From NCBI RefSeq assembly GCF_004217115.1, contig NZ_SHKN01000001.1, positions 1 through 64,000 of the forward strand: a stretch of DNA of 64,000 nucleotides, given 5' to 3'. Position numbers and translations under genes: made by a program. Below the pieces are notes generated by a model that saw only the letters and a program-made list of their open reading frames with translations, made no database searches and had not been told where the DNA came from. Source of the DNA: Ancylomarina subtilis (GTDB taxonomy: Bacteria > Bacteroidota > Bacteroidia > Bacteroidales > Marinifilaceae). This document shows, piece after piece, positions 52,142 to 62,019 of this stretch (positions are counted from its first letter, which is position 1; each line of letters begins with the position of its first letter).

Positions 52142-55100
52142 ATGCAAAAAATGAATTTTAAGCTGACTGCTTTTCTTCTCATCTTTATGGGACTGATTGG
52201 CAGTGCAAATGCACAGAATGATGTTCGCTTAATGCGATATCCCGATGTGAATAAAGACTTAATCGCCTTTGTGTATGCCGGCGATATTTGGACGGTAGAT
52301 GCAAAAGGTGGAGATGCGACTCGTTTAACTTCGCATAAAGGGATGGAGTTGTTTCCCAAAATTTCACCTGACGGGCAGTGGATTGCTTTTTCAGGAGAAT
52401 ATTCGGGCAACCGTCAGGTTTATGTGATGCCGGCTAAGGGTGGCACACCTCGCCAGTTGACTTATTATAATTCGGTTGGTTTAATGCCTCCACGTGGTGG
52501 TTTTGATAATGTAGTTTTAGACTGGACACCGGATAGTCAATCCATATTGGTTCGTATGAATCGCACCCCTTTTGGTGAACGAAATGGAACCTATTACAAA
52601 GTGAGTTTAAAGGGTGGTTTGGAGCAGCCGTTGCAAATTCCTGAAGGAGGGATGGGTGTTTACTCGCCTGATGCTAAGAAAATTTGTTTTGCCCCAATTA
52701 GTCGTGAGTTTCGTACCTGGAAACGCTATAAGGGTGGACGTGCAGCTGACCTTTGGATTTACGATTTAGAGAAAGATCAATCGGAACGCATCACTAAGTT
52801 TGTCGGTTCGGATCAGATTCCATCCTGGTATAAGGATGCGATTTATTTTGCTTCAGATCGTGACTTGAAGTTGAATATCTATAAATATGATATCCCAACA
52901 AAAACAATTACTCAAATGACTCATCACAAAACGTTTGATGTGATGTGGCCTTCTGGTGAGAATGGACAAATTGTTTACGAAAATGGTGGACAACTGTTTA
53001 AGTTGGATCTAGAGACGGGGAAAGAAGAGCGTGTTATTGTCAATATTCACTTCGATAATCCGAATATCCTGCCTTATTATAAGAATGTGAAAGATTTTAT
53101 TCAAGGAGTAGCGGTTTCGCCATCGGGAAAACGTGCCTTGTTTGATGCAAGAGGAGATATTTTTTCAGTTCCAGCTAAAAATGGTCCAAGCATTAATTTA
53201 ACTCAAACACAAGGTGTGCGTGAAACTTCACCAAGTTGGTCGCCTGATGGTAAATACATCTCGTATTATTCAGATGCGACAGGTGAGTATGAAATCTATT
53301 TACTTGAGAATAAAAAGGGAGCCAAGGCCAGACAAATTACATCAGGTTCATCAGCCTGGATGTATGATGCCCAATGGTCAGCCAATAGTAAATATCTCTT
53401 GTTTTTTGACCGAAGCCTGAAACTGAAATATCTCGATATTGAAAGTGGAAGGGTGAAGGTGGTTGATATTGCCAAGCGTAATGAAATTACAGACTACGCT
53501 TTTTCACCTGATTCGGAATGGATTACCTATTCAAAAGAGAGCAAAAATGGTCAGTCTGCTGTGTGGGTCTATCAGCTTTCAAGCGGAAAGAATCACCAAC
53601 TAACTGATGATACCTTTAGCGATTATGCGCCGGTTTTTTCAGCTGATGGTCAATTCATCTATTTTATGTCGAATCGTGATTTTAATTTGAGTTTTTCAAG
53701 CTTCGAATTTAATTATCTGTACAATAAGGCAACACGTATTTTTGCTTTATCGCTTAAAGCAGATGGTCCTAAACTTTTTGCATTGAAGAATGATGTTGAA
53801 GAAGTGAAAAAGGAAGCGTCTAAAAATGATCAGAAGTCTGAAGATAAGTTGAAAGTTGGGATTGATTTTGACGGAATCTCAAAGCGAATTTCTGTTTTCC
53901 CTATGGCATCAGGAAATTATGGAGACCTGACAGCTGTTGAAGGTGGCATTTTGTATTCGAATAAAGGAAGTTTGTATCGATTTAATATCGAGAACGAAAA
54001 GGATGAAGTTATTCTGGATAAGGTTTCGGATTATTCTCTTTCGGGTAATGGCAAAAAGATCATGTATCGTTCAGGTTCTACCTATGGCATCATCGATGTA
54101 ATTGCGGGTCAGAAAGTAGGCGATGGTCAGTTGAATTTGGATGATTTGCAAATGAAGATTGATCCTAAGAAAGAATGGAATCAAATTTATACTGATGGCT
54201 GGCGTATCTTCCGTGATTACTATTATGTAGACAACATGCAAGGTGTTGATTGGGATCAAATTAAAGCCAATTACAATCTTTTGATGCCTTATGTGAGCCA
54301 TCGTGCTGATTTGGATTATATTATTGGTGAAATTATTTCGGAAACCAATACAGGACACGCTTACGACAATTATGGCGATTTTGAAAAAGTGAAGCCAATG
54401 GAAACAGGTTTGTTGGGAGCTAAATTAAAGGCTGATACGAAGGCTGGTAAGTATGTTATTTCAAAGATTTATCAAGGTGAAAATTGGACACCAAACCGCA
54501 GATCACCATTAACCGAACAGGGTGTAAACGTGAAGGAAGGGGACTATCTTTTGAGCATCAATGGGCACGATTTGAGTTTGGATGTGAATCCTTATTTATA
54601 TCTTGAGAATACGGTTGATAAGATGGTTGACATTACCGTGAATTCAAAACCAAATTTCGAAGGGGCAAAAACGTACACCATTAAGCCTATCGCCAGTGAA
54701 TTGGAGCTAATGTATCTGAATTGGGTAAACGAACGTCGTGAGATGGTAGACCGTTTGTCTGATGGTAAAATCGGTTATATTCATGTGCCAAATACGGCTG
54801 TAGAAGGGAATCGTGAATTGCATCGTGGTATGTACGCTTATCATGACAAACAGGCTTTGATTATTGATGATCGATATAATGGAGGAGGATTTATTCCTGA
54901 TCATATGGCTGATTTGCTTGACCGTGATGTGCTTTCGTATTGGCATCGTCGAGGTTTAGAACCAACTCAAACACCTGGTATTGCCCATGATGGACCTAAA
55001 GCCATGTTGATCAATCATTATTCTTCATCTGGAGGAGATGCTTTCCCATACTACTTTAGAAAGAAAGGACTCGGTAAACTAATCGGAACCCGTACCTGGG

Positions 55101-55390
55101 GTGGATTGGTTGGAATGTCAGGTAATGCTGGTTTGGTAGACGGTGGTTATATCGCTGTGCCTCGTTTCGGTATTTTCGATGAAAATCAGAAGTGGATTAT
55201 CGAAGGGGTTGGTGTTTATCCGGACGTTGAAGTGTATGATGAACCTCATAAAGTGGCTAAAGGAATTGATCCTTCTATTCAGAAAGCAGTAGAAATGCTG
55301 TTGAAAGAATTGAAAGAGAATCCAGCTAAAAAAGTAAGTGCGCCTGCTAATCCGAATCGATCGAAATGGGTTGAGGAAGACGTGAAGTAG
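52142..55390 (+). CDS. tricorn-like S41 peptidase
   Basis: 1082 residues. Signal peptide about 1-21 (ends ANAQ). Two TolB-like propellers fill ~30-600 (repeats such as PKISPDGQWIAFSGEYSG, WSPDGKYISYYSDATGEYEI, FSADGQFIYFMSNRD). Then comes a tricorn core domain, a PDZ domain (~770-860, GVNVKEGDYLLSINGHDL), and the S41 protease part with the catalytic Ser in NHYSSSGGDAFPYY (about 961-965) and RTWGGLVGMSG downstream. It degrades peptides in the periplasm. Terminator at 55412. Confidence 0.92.
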   Translation: MQKMNFKLTAFLLIFMGLIGSANAQNDVRLMRYPDVNKDLIAFVYAGDIWTVDAKGGDATRLTSHKGMELFPKISPDGQWIAFSGEYSGNRQVYVMPAKGGTPRQLTYYNSVGLMPPRGGFDNVVLDWTPDSQSILVRMNRTPFGERNGTYYKVSLKGGLEQPLQIPEGGMGVYSPDAKKICFAPISREFRTWKRYKGGRAADLWIYDLEKDQSERITKFVGSDQIPSWYKDAIYFASDRDLKLNIYKYDIPTKTITQMTHHKTFDVMWPSGENGQIVYENGGQLFKLDLETGKEERVIVNIHFDNPNILPYYKNVKDFIQGVAVSPSGKRALFDARGDIFSVPAKNGPSINLTQTQGVRETSPSWSPDGKYISYYSDATGEYEIYLLENKKGAKARQITSGSSAWMYDAQWSANSKYLLFFDRSLKLKYLDIESGRVKVVDIAKRNEITDYAFSPDSEWITYSKESKNGQSAVWVYQLSSGKNHQLTDDTFSDYAPVFSADGQFIYFMSNRDFNLSFSSFEFNYLYNKATRIFALSLKADGPKLFALKNDVEEVKKEASKNDQKSEDKLKVGIDFDGISKRISVFPMASGNYGDLTAVEGGILYSNKGSLYRFNIENEKDEVILDKVSDYSLSGNGKKIMYRSGSTYGIIDVIAGQKVGDGQLNLDDLQMKIDPKKEWNQIYTDGWRIFRDYYYVDNMQGVDWDQIKANYNLLMPYVSHRADLDYIIGEIISETNTGHAYDNYGDFEKVKPMETGLLGAKLKADTKAGKYVISKIYQGENWTPNRRSPLTEQGVNVKEGDYLLSINGHDLSLDVNPYLYLENTVDKMVDITVNSKPNFEGAKTYTIKPIASELELMYLNWVNERREMVDRLSDGKIGYIHVPNTAVEGNRELHRGMYAYHDKQALIIDDRYNGGGFIPDHMADLLDRDVLSYWHRRGLEPTQTPGIAHDGPKAMLINHYSSSGGDAFPYYFRKKGLGKLIGTRTWGGLVGMSGNAGLVDGGYIAVPRFGIFDENQKWIIEGVGVYPDVEVYDEPHKVAKGIDPSIQKAVEMLLKELKENPAKKVSAPANPNRSKWVEEDVK

Positions 55391-55411
55391 TTCAGCTTAA
55401 AACAAAATATG

Positions 55412-55450
55412 AAAGGCTGTTTCAGGATTTATCTTGAAACAGCCTTTTTT
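55412..55450. terminator. bidirectional terminator
   Basis: AAAGGCTGTTTCA pairs with TGAAACAGCCTTT around ten bases, then TTTAATT. Lies between convergent genes. Confidence 0.85.
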
Positions 55451-55461
55451 AATTGGCCGAT

Positions 55462-56502
55462 TTAGAAGAAACGATCGAGTATAACTTCATTGTCTGTTTC
55501 GGCATGAGGATCTTCTAATAATTTAAGCATTTGTTCAGAAAAATAGGGGGCAAGCATCACGCCTTTGGTTCCTAATCCGTTGAATATAGCTAAGCTCGAA
55601 TTTTGTGGATGGATGCCTAAAATGGGGCGTCTGTCTTTTACCGTTGGTCTGACACCGGCCCAGTGGTTGAGAACCGTATAATCTGTATCAATCAGTTTAT
55701 CCAGTTTTGTGAGTAATTCTGATTTCCCTTCTTCACTGGTTTCTGCATTAATATTATCCCATTGATAAGTTGCTCCAACTTTGAAGCGATGATTGCCTGT
55801 GGGCAAAACAAACAGGTTTTTATTTAAAATATAGTCTTCACATAAGGCTTTGGCTTCAATTTCGATTAATTCGCCTTTGGTGAGGTAAAAACTGCCCTCA
55901 GGGAAAAGTGCATTTTTGGCATCCTGATAGCCTCGGCAAAATATGATTTTTTCAGCTGCATGATTTTTCCAATAGACGTGATTGTTTTCAAATGTCACAT
56001 CTTCAATCTTAAGGTGATCCTTAATCAGATAATTCTGCTGTCGTAGAAAGTTGCGCATGCCCTGAATCATGAGATTCAAATTACAGGATCCGGTTTGCGT
56101 GAGTGCCCCATAATGTTCGATAGGTTTAAAACCTTCCAATTTTAGATTCTTATTAATTCGCTTGATATAATGATTCATTTTCCCCTGTTCGATTCGTTTT
56201 TGCCACATAGGTAGATCTTGTTCGGTCAGGGGTTTAATCATCTCTTTTTGTTCGATAAATTTTGTCGAAAGCAAGTTCTCAATCTCCGCATAGGTTTCAT
56301 ACATTTTGGGAAATAAAGCGTCAGCCATCCAGGTTTTGGTGAGGCGTTTAAAGACAAGCGGATTGATAAGACCAGCTGCCACTTCTGATGCCGATTTTTG
56401 TGTGGGATCAACAATAATTTTAAAAGGGATTTTATGCTTGTGCATTTGGAAGGCCAAAAGTGTTCCTGCTAAACCTTGGCCAACAATGATGTATTTGGTC
56501 AT
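55462..56502 (-). CDS. FAD-dependent oxidoreductase (DAO family)
   Basis: 346 residues. FAD-binding motif YIIVGQGLAGTLLAFQM at 4-20 (GxGxxG), ASEVAAGLINPLVFKRLTKTW, and the C-terminal WAGVRPTVKDRRPILGIHPQ and NGLGTKGVMLAP, which is where glycine/D-amino-acid oxidase-like proteins contact the flavin. Substrate is probably an amine or amino acid. Single gene. Confidence 0.85.
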   Translation of the reverse strand: MTKYIIVGQGLAGTLLAFQMHKHKIPFKIIVDPTQKSASEVAAGLINPLVFKRLTKTWMADALFPKMYETYAEIENLLSTKFIEQKEMIKPLTEQDLPMWQKRIEQGKMNHYIKRINKNLKLEGFKPIEHYGALTQTGSCNLNLMIQGMRNFLRQQNYLIKDHLKIEDVTFENNHVYWKNHAAEKIIFCRGYQDAKNALFPEGSFYLTKGELIEIEAKALCEDYILNKNLFVLPTGNHRFKVGATYQWDNINAETSEEGKSELLTKLDKLIDTDYTVLNHWAGVRPTVKDRRPILGIHPQNSSLAIFNGLGTKGVMLAPYFSEQMLKLLEDPHAETDNEVILDRFF

Positions 56503-56922
56503 TTTTTTTAACTTGATTTATTCAAATATAAGGAATATGATTTTTGAAAAATAATTGTTGATCTGAAACTCCCTTATTTAGAATGGGGAATTGTAGAGGC
56601 TTAAAATTTACAAAAGGTCCTATTTAAGCTGTAATTGCTCATTTTTTAATCCTTTTTGAAAAAAATGTCCCCCCTTATTTCCCCTCTTAGCAAATATCTT
56701 TGAGCATCAAGTTGAGAGATTTGGAAGGATTAACAAAAGCTTAATCTTTTGAGAGTAAATTCAGTTTTTAGCCTGAATGAATAATTTAAATAGAAAATTA
56801 GTAATATAGAAGTATTAAACAGTAGAAGTTTTTTTTGTAAAAAAATCTAAATACTCTTTAAAGATGAGATTACTGTTTTTTAAATTGTATGAATAACATA
56901 AAAGGATTAAAATAATTAAATT
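56503..56922. other. 420-base divergent intergenic region
   Basis: Between the FAD oxidoreductase (minus) and the GH109-type gene (plus). It contains TATCTTTG at 56695-56702, a full TAnnTTTG match on the plus strand, which would give a 5' leader of about 210 bases for the GH109-type gene. The leader is AT-rich with several poly-A/T runs and no fold that I can name. Nothing else supported. Confidence 0.4.
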
Positions 56923-58407
56923 ATGGCAACCACCCGAAGATCATTTTTAGGCAATCTGGCTCTTGGAGCCGGGGTCCTTGCAGCGGCGCCAATGGCAGCT
57001 TGCTCAAGTAATAAAGACGAAAGCAATTTGGCTTATATTAAAGCTGCGGCTTCAAGGAATCCATCCATGAATTTTAATATGTGTGGCTACGCGGCTCCGA
57101 AACTCGATACGGTTCGAGTTGGTTTTGTAGGCATAGGCGACCGTGGTTCAGGGGCTGTAAAACGTATGACTTATATTGATGGTGTTGAAATTACCGCACT
57201 TTGTGATACCAGACAAGCTGCTGTTGATGGGGGGCAAAAAATCCTTTCAAATGCAGGACTGCCCAAAGCAAAGGAATTTGTTGGTGGTGATTTAGGTTTC
57301 AAGGAGTTGTGTGAGAGTGGTTTGGTTGATTTAGTTTATATTGCGACACCATGGGAATGGCACGTGCCAGTTGCGATTGCTGCCATGGAGGGTGATAAGC
57401 ATGCAGCAGTTGAGGTATCTACAGCAAAAACTATTGATGAGTGTTGGCAAATGGTGGAAACCTCAGAACGTACACGTAAACACTGTGTTATTCTTGAAAA
57501 CTGTTGCTACGATTTCTTCGAGATGTTGACCATTAGTATGGCACAGCAAGGTGCTTTTGGTGATTTGATTCATGGTGAAGGGGCTTATATTCACAATTTG
57601 GATTATTGGCACTTCAACAAGCCTAAGGATAATCAAATGACGGATGGTGCCTATACAAAGATGTGGCGTTTACACGAGAATAAACGTAAAGCTAATGTTT
57701 ACCCAACTCATGGTCTGGGGCCAATTTGCCAGGCTATGAACATCAACCGTGGTGATAAAATGGATTATTTAACCTCTATGATGTCAGAGGATTTTACCCT
57801 GAAGCATCGTATTGCTGAAATGGCTAAGAAAGACCCATTTTTTGAGCAGTTTGTAGGCTGGGAAATGAGGGGGAATATGGATATGCAGATGATTCGTACC
57901 AATAAGGGACGCACCATCATGATTCAGCATGATATCAGTTCGCCAAGACCTTACTCCCGAATTCATATGCTTAGCGGAACCAAGTGCTTTGCACAAAAAT
58001 GGCCAATGCAGCATATTGCTTTTGGACATGATGTAATAGACGAAGCTAAATTTAAGGAATTAGAAGATAAGTATACCCCGGAAATCATTCGTCGAGTAGG
58101 TGAAATGGCCAAGCAAGTTGGAGGTCATGGAGGTATGGATTTCGTGATGGACTGGCGTTTGATCGACTGTTTACGTAATGGTTTACCAATGGATATGGAT
58201 GTGTACGATGCTGCATCATGGTCTTGTATTACACCATTGAGCGAGTGGTCTATTGCCAATAAATCGAATTCAATTGAAATTCCAGACTTTACACGTGGTG
58301 CCTGGAAGACTAATAAACCAATTGATTTGACTTTAAATGGTGGAGGAACAACCGGCGTACGTAATCTTAAAAAGGCCGATTCAAAAGGCCAACTGGAAGT
58401 GCATTAA
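56923..58407 (+). CDS. GH109-type Gfo/Idh/MocA family protein, Tat-exported
   Basis: 494 residues. The N-terminus TTRRSFLGNLALGAGVLAAAP is a twin-arginine signal; a Cys at 27 in MAAC could also allow lipidation. NAD-binding fold: VRVGFVGIGDRGSGAVKRM, ITALCDTRQA. The run YIATPWEWHVPVAIAAMEG followed by AVEVSTAKTIDECWQMVE and CVILENCCYDFFE is the pattern of GH109 enzymes, which use NAD to hydrolyse alpha-N-acetylgalactosaminides. Predicted to act in the periplasm with NAD already bound. Specificity inferred from family only. Confidence 0.87.
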   Translation: MATTRRSFLGNLALGAGVLAAAPMAACSSNKDESNLAYIKAAASRNPSMNFNMCGYAAPKLDTVRVGFVGIGDRGSGAVKRMTYIDGVEITALCDTRQAAVDGGQKILSNAGLPKAKEFVGGDLGFKELCESGLVDLVYIATPWEWHVPVAIAAMEGDKHAAVEVSTAKTIDECWQMVETSERTRKHCVILENCCYDFFEMLTISMAQQGAFGDLIHGEGAYIHNLDYWHFNKPKDNQMTDGAYTKMWRLHENKRKANVYPTHGLGPICQAMNINRGDKMDYLTSMMSEDFTLKHRIAEMAKKDPFFEQFVGWEMRGNMDMQMIRTNKGRTIMIQHDISSPRPYSRIHMLSGTKCFAQKWPMQHIAFGHDVIDEAKFKELEDKYTPEIIRRVGEMAKQVGGHGGMDFVMDWRLIDCLRNGLPMDMDVYDAASWSCITPLSEWSIANKSNSIEIPDFTRGAWKTNKPIDLTLNGGGTTGVRNLKKADSKGQLEVH

Positions 58408-58533
58408 ACTCAACAAACATATATTTTTTTTAGGGCGAATGGTTGATTCCAAATCGATAAGGTTTAAGAATTAGCTGTTCGCCATTTTTAATTGGATATT
58501 ACAGTTTGGGATTATGCCTGATTAGTATGGTAT

Positions 58534-59091
58534 TTATTGATTTTTAAAATCAAATTCCTGGAAAATATCCCAAAATTTCCCATTGTGTTTTAAGAGAAAT
58601 AGACTTTTGCACAAAAAGGAGGCTTCAAATTCCCTGTTCTTAAATTCACCCCAGGCTTTATTGAAGTTCTGCGTACTTAAATCTCTTGTGGCAATGGTCA
58701 TATGAGGATGAATGTTTTGACTGATTTCCTTTTTGCCAATCTCAACTTTTGTACTCAAATCAGGAATGAGTTTGGCATGAAGGGCTATGATGGGAGTGTG
58801 GTCAGAAACCTTTACAAAAATAACTCTAGGCTTAAAGCAGTCAAAACCTGATATACTTATTTTAAAACTGTCTTGTAGGGCTGCAAATTCGCCTAAAGTC
58901 TTGATTAACGATTGTTCTATTTTATTGCTGCTTCTGAAAGGCATTTGCAGGGTGATGTGTGCAGGGGATTTTAAGGCATGTTTGGCATTAAATCGTTCCT
59001 TCATTTCCTTTTTCAGAACCTCAATTTTCCCCCTCAGTTCCATATGAGGAATAAGAGCAATGAAATAGAGATTTGTTTTTTGAGCAGACAT
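58534..59091 (-). CDS. 2'-5' RNA ligase-like 2H phosphoesterase
   Basis: 185 residues. Two HxT/S motifs define the 2H family: HITLQMPF (~46) and HPHMTIATRD (~128), about 80 residues apart as expected. The family opens or forms 2',3'-cyclic phosphates in RNA or nucleotides; exact substrate unknown. Convergent with the GH109-type gene. Confidence 0.82.
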   Translation of the reverse strand: MSAQKTNLYFIALIPHMELRGKIEVLKKEMKERFNAKHALKSPAHITLQMPFRSSNKIEQSLIKTLGEFAALQDSFKISISGFDCFKPRVIFVKVSDHTPIIALHAKLIPDLSTKVEIGKKEISQNIHPHMTIATRDLSTQNFNKAWGEFKNREFEASFLCKSLFLLKHNGKFWDIFQEFDFKNQ

Positions 59092-59194
59092 GTCATTTAA
59101 ACTTGAAATTAGACTACGGTTTTAATTTCGCTATTTTTTTTCGATATCTAAATTATGACTATGAAAAACTCATTCGTCTCCCTGTGTTTTTTAA

Positions 59195-59262
59195 GTGAAC
59201 ATGGAGGGATTTTTCCTCATTTTATTCGTCATGAATATATTGCGCCCCCGGTTCTCATTTCA
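59195..59262 (-). pseudogene. decayed tRNA-like sequence, copy A
   Basis: Carries GTGAACATGGAGGGAT, identical to the 3' end of the tRNA-Arg gene at 59452, then degenerate sequence ending near GGTTCTCATTT. Read on the minus strand it is about the length of a tRNA and is followed by a T-rich segment resembling a terminator. The region 59092-59194 shows nothing else. Confidence 0.5.
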
Positions 59263-59320
59263 TTTAGGATTTTAAAATTTGCGTATAAAAAAAACTCACC
59301 AGTTTCCTGATGAGTTTGTT

Positions 59321-59391
59321 GTGAACATGGAGGGATTATTCGCTCGTTCCTCGCTCATTAATGTATTACGAACCCCTATGGGTTCTCATCC
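59321..59391 (-). pseudogene. decayed tRNA-like sequence, copy B
   Basis: Begins GTGAACATGGAGGGATT, the 3' end of the tRNA-Arg gene, and ends GGGTTCTCATCC, 71 bases in all. Its interior (CGCTCGTTCCTCGCTCATT) is similar to copy A but does not fold as a cloverleaf. The downstream hairpin AACTCACCAG/CTGATGAGTT (59291-59315) parallels the terminator of the real tRNA. Spacing between the three copies is 126 and 130 bases. Confidence 0.55.
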
Positions 59392-59404
59392 ATAAATTTT
59401 ATTG

Positions 59405-59438
59405 CAAAAAAAAATCTTCCAAGTTTATTGGAAGATTC
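59405..59438 (-). terminator. terminator of tRNA-Arg
   Basis: On the minus strand GAATCTTCCAA pairs with TTGGAAGATT and is followed by nine T. It lies 13 bases downstream of the tRNA 3' end. Confidence 0.85.
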
Positions 59439-59451
59439 TCTATAATCTAGG

Positions 59452-59525
59452 TGAACATGGAGGGATTCGAACCCCCAACCTCCTCGGCCGTAACGAGGTG
59501 CACTATCCAGTTATGCTACACGTCC
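59452..59525 (-). tRNA. tRNA-Arg (anticodon ACG)
   Basis: 74 bases on the minus strand, starting GGACGTG and ending CATGTTCA, with no encoded CCA. Acceptor GGACGTG/CATGTTC pairs with two G-U. D-arm GCAT/GTGC, anticodon arm CCTCG-TTACGGC-CGAGG with ACG at 59489-59491, T-arm GGGGG-TTCGAAT-CCCTC. Reads CGU (and by inosine CGC/CGA) codons. Own terminator at 59405. Confidence 0.95.
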
Positions 59526-59739
59526 GTTTTGTCTCAAAGACCCTGCAAATATAGGCATTCTGAGATTTATATTACAAGTTTTTTTAGAGGTTTTTCTGAA
59601 AAAATCACTTTCCCCTTTTGAAGGGGAAGCTTAAGTGAAGATTAACAAGTGCTTAACAAATATTACTTTTTCATATCTCAAAATAGGAGTATATTTAAAT
59701 TTAGTTTAAATAAAAGGATGGGTAATTAATTCAAATACT

Positions 59740-60333
59740 ATGAAAACAAAAAGAATACTATTAGGACTGGCATTTGTAATGGGTGCTTTATTGGTGAATA
59801 CCAATGTGAATGCTCAAAAAAGTATGAGTTTAAAGATTGATGACAGTAAAGTAGAATGGACTGGGAAGAAAGTAACTGGGGAGCATCATGGAACAGTGGT
59901 ATTTAAATCGGGTAGTTTGCAGATGGATGGATCCAAAATTGTAGGGGGCGAATTTGTAATGGATATGACCAGTATTAAAAACACCGATATTACAAGTGAT
60001 AAATATCGTGGTGATCTTGAAAAGCATCTCAAGTCTGACGATTTTTTTGGTGTTTCTAACTTCCCTGAGTCAAAGTTTGTAGTTAAGGAAAGTAAGAAAT
60101 TACAGAATGGTAAAGTTTTGGTAAAAGGTGAGATTAGTATAAAAGGGATTACTAAACCCTTGGAATTTGAAGTTGACTCTCATCAGCACGGCGACTCTTT
60201 TCATATGAGTGGTGTAATGGTTATTGATCGTACTTTGTTCGGCATAAAGTATGGTTCGGGTTCATTCTTCGATAATCTGGGTGATAAGACCATTTATAAC
60301 GACTTTGAACTAAAGTTCGATCTGATGTTTTAA
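59740..60333 (+). CDS. YceI-family periplasmic lipid-binding protein
   Basis: 197 residues. Signal peptide 1-25 (ends NVNAQ). Mature DDSKVEWTGKKVTGEHHGTVVFKSG, GEFVMDMTSIKNTD, LKSDDFFGVSNFPESKFVV, VKGEISIKGITKPLEFEV are the lipocalin-like YceI signatures. It binds isoprenoid or fatty molecules in a barrel; a role in quinone or stress lipid handling is inferred. Leader contains TTTAAATTTAGTTTAAA. Terminator at 60352. Confidence 0.9.
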   Translation: MKTKRILLGLAFVMGALLVNTNVNAQKSMSLKIDDSKVEWTGKKVTGEHHGTVVFKSGSLQMDGSKIVGGEFVMDMTSIKNTDITSDKYRGDLEKHLKSDDFFGVSNFPESKFVVKESKKLQNGKVLVKGEISIKGITKPLEFEVDSHQHGDSFHMSGVMVIDRTLFGIKYGSGSFFDNLGDKTIYNDFELKFDLMF

Positions 60334-60351
60334 GCATTGAGATTCATTTAT

Positions 60352-60385
60352 AAAAAAACGCCACATCATAATGTGGCGTTTTTTG
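60352..60385. terminator. bidirectional terminator
   Basis: AAAAAACGCCACAT pairs with ATGTGGCGTTTTTT around CATA. Between convergent yceI-like and fadL-like genes. Confidence 0.9.
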
Positions 60386-60420
60386 TGGATTGAGAATTAT
60401 ATTCTCTAATAAAATATTGA

Positions 60421-61782
60421 TTAGAATGAATAGGCAATTTCCAATTCGATCTGACTCATTTTAATTTCAATAGTCTGGTTTGGTACCATTTTACCTTGCA
60501 TTGCTTGTTCTGCATCGAAGTCCATAGGGTTATAACCTTTAACTGAACATTCTGGCGCATAAACAAGAGCAAAATGTAAGGCATTCCCTTTTTCATTTAA
60601 TTCTTTAGAACAACCTAAAGTAATGTGATCGCACATGACACCAGGAGCTAGGATATTAAATAGAACTTCTGATTTTTGAATAGGTTGGTCACAATGTGAG
60701 TATCCTGCTCTTAAAGTCCAGGTTTCAATTCCTGAATATTCAGCACCAATTTTGTAACAATTAATATCTTCCCATCCAAAACCAGCACCGTTATCTGATC
60801 CCAGAGGGACATAATTTGGATTTGGGTTGTATCCACCTGCGCCATCGGGAATCATTGGAGCAAGAGCCATTGGATCCATTGGGTTTGAAACTGATGCTAT
60901 ATCAGTATAGTTGATGCGTTTGAAGTCAGCTGCAAATACCCAGTTTTCATTAGCCTGATATGCTAGACCTACTGTCCAGGTTGATGGAATATTGAAATCA
61001 CCTTGTTCAGCAAAAAGTCCGGCATAGTCGTCAAATTCACTCATATAAACCATCGTCTGGTAACTGGCACCAACACTTAGTTTTTCAGTTAGTTGGCCTA
61101 AATACCCTAATTTAAAACCTAAACCATAAGCATTATCGTGGCCATTGTCTGTTAATTTCGTTGCGTCGCTAGACATACCATTCATGCCAAAAGCGCCTAA
61201 TCCTTTAGCTTCGAAATATTGGTAAGCCGCAATTGCTGTCACCCCAAAACTATGCTTTTCACTTACTTGGTAGGCATAACTTAAGTTTAGGAAACATTGT
61301 CCCAAATCAACACCTGTATCAGCGTTTGGCATACCGAAAGTTCCAAAACCATTTTTAGGTGCATAGTCTGTATTCATACCGCCATTACCATATACAGCTA
61401 CAGAGAAACTGCTTTTCTCATTTAATAACCAGTTGGCACCAAATGTTGGCATGAAAAAGACTTTGCTATCACTTTCGACAGTTCCGGGAGCTAAACCAAA
61501 TGTACCATCCATCATAGAAGGGTTTCCGGTAACAGTGTATTCACGGTTTGGGTTAAACATGTTAACACCAAATTGGTATTGGTTACCAAGTTTCACTAAA
61601 GAAGCAGGGTTACCATTAATGAGTGAGTTTTTGTACCAAGCGATACCAGCTCCGGCCATACCTTTGTTTTGTGTACCGTAAGCAAGGCTAAAATAGCCAT
61701 CTGTAGCGCTGGCTGATTGTGTTGTAATTATTCCAGCCAAAAGCAGGGAAGCTGAAATAAGAAATTTTGATCTCATTTTCAT
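60421..61782 (-). CDS. OmpP1/FadL-type outer-membrane transporter
   Basis: 453 residues. Signal peptide about 1-26 (ends QSASA). Start of the mature chain TDGYFSLAYGTQNKGMAGAGIAW is the FadL N-terminal hatch motif (NPA-type NGNPASLVKLG follows). The barrel has many aromatic-flanked strands and ends IELEIAYSF. It imports long-chain fatty acids or other hydrophobic compounds; which one is not shown. Leader of about 235 bases upstream holds no other feature. Confidence 0.87.
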   Translation of the reverse strand: MKMRSKFLISASLLLAGIITTQSASATDGYFSLAYGTQNKGMAGAGIAWYKNSLINGNPASLVKLGNQYQFGVNMFNPNREYTVTGNPSMMDGTFGLAPGTVESDSKVFFMPTFGANWLLNEKSSFSVAVYGNGGMNTDYAPKNGFGTFGMPNADTGVDLGQCFLNLSYAYQVSEKHSFGVTAIAAYQYFEAKGLGAFGMNGMSSDATKLTDNGHDNAYGLGFKLGYLGQLTEKLSVGASYQTMVYMSEFDDYAGLFAEQGDFNIPSTWTVGLAYQANENWVFAADFKRINYTDIASVSNPMDPMALAPMIPDGAGGYNPNPNYVPLGSDNGAGFGWEDINCYKIGAEYSGIETWTLRAGYSHCDQPIQKSEVLFNILAPGVMCDHITLGCSKELNEKGNALHFALVYAPECSVKGYNPMDFDAEQAMQGKMVPNQTIEIKMSQIELEIAYSF

Positions 61783-62019
61783 AGGTAAATAATATTTGAA
61801 TATTAGTTGTTATCAATTCATGTGTAAAATACTAACTATAAGAATATACAAATATGTTATATATCAGATATGTACATATGGAGACTTTTATGATCGGTCT
61901 TAATGTGTTGATTATTAATTGTTGATGTGGGGTTGTTTTTTTTTGGAAGTAGGCTAATACTTATTTGGAACAAATAAGAGTGATTTTTGGACTTGTAAGA
62001 TACTGTTAATTTGTATCAA

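Noticed and set aside
59195-59391. Functional second and third tRNA genes
   Set aside because: Only the 3' end matches; no cloverleaf or anticodon arm can be formed.
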